Part shown: positions 62,548 through 64,000 of the stretch, piece after piece
Layout: each line of letters starts with the position of its first letter
How positions within the stretch are numbered: the stretch's first letter is position 1
Assembly: GCF_900094925.1 (NCBI RefSeq)
Contig: NZ_FMAY01000010.1
Location: forward strand, 1 to 64,000
Direction of reading: 5' to 3'
From: Kosakonia oryzendophytica
Lineage (GTDB): Bacteria > Pseudomonadota > Gammaproteobacteria > Enterobacterales > Enterobacteriaceae
DNA: 64,000 nt
The notes under the pieces: generated by a model
Seen by the model: the letters and a program-made list of their open reading frames with translations, nothing else
Told to the model about the DNA's origin: nothing
The model's database searches: none
Position numbers and translations under genes: made by a program

Positions 62548-64000
<1,453 letters not shown>

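Overview
The window is a chromosomal segment of an enterobacterium (Enterobacteriaceae; Citrobacter- or Enterobacter-like, the genus cannot be fixed from the sequence alone). From position 8017 to the right edge, gene content and order follow the E. coli/Salmonella block cobB-nagK-lolEDC-ycfT-mfd-ldtC-bhsA-comR-ycfJ-ndh-ycfP-nagZ-thiK-lpoB-ycfL-hinT-fhuE-ptsG-ycfH-holB-tmk-mltG-pabC-fabF-acpP-fabGDH-plsX-rpmF-yceD-yceF-rluC-rne-flg-murJ. A complete flg flagellar cluster is present. The known genes are intact and close to the E. coli protein lengths.

Positions 1-7977 hold an accessory catabolic cassette beside cobB. Seven tightly spaced minus-strand genes run from 5939 to beyond the left edge: a PdxA2-type dehydrogenase, a four-carbon-acid-sugar (DUF1537) kinase that carries a glucitol-PTS EIIB domain at its N terminus, a KdgT-family sugar-acid permease, a free-standing glucitol-type EIIA, an RpiB-family isomerase resembling erythritol-pathway EryI, a transaldolase and a transketolase (cut by the edge). 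Divergently transcribed are a TIM-barrel isomerase resembling EryH rather than housekeeping TpiA, and a SorC-family regulator. The divergent intergenic region has a CRP-like site and repeated inverted ATATGTTCA elements. No glucitol EIIC is present. A coherent reading is: uptake of a sugar acid by the permease, phosphorylation by the PTS-linked kinase, oxidative decarboxylation by PdxA2 to a ketose phosphate, tetrulose-phosphate isomerisation to erythrose 4-phosphate, then entry into the pentose phosphate pathway through transaldolase and transketolase. The substrate is not known. This cassette is the strongest candidate for an undescribed system in the window.

Positions 8017-20709 hold NAD-dependent deacylase and amino-sugar kinase genes, lipoprotein export (lolCDE), transcription-coupled repair (mfd), an L,D-transpeptidase and the bhsA/comR stress pair. 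An unlisted 49-residue membrane protein gene lies between comR and ycfJ. Positions 20731-32050 cover respiration (ndh), cell-wall recycling and PBP1B activation (nagZ, lpoB), siderophore uptake (fhuE) and glucose PTS (ptsG). Positions 32061-41893 are the holB-tmk-mltG-pabC and fatty acid synthesis operons with rpmF-yceD.

Positions 42035-50913 contain yceF, rluC and rne, with two insertions relative to E. coli K-12: a periplasmic alpha/beta hydrolase next to yceF, and a divergent LysR regulator/MFS exporter pair between rne and flgL. Positions 50991-62482 are the flg genes (flgBCDEFGHIJKL minus, flgAMN plus) with recognisable sigma-28 promoters before flgK and flgM. The window ends inside murJ.
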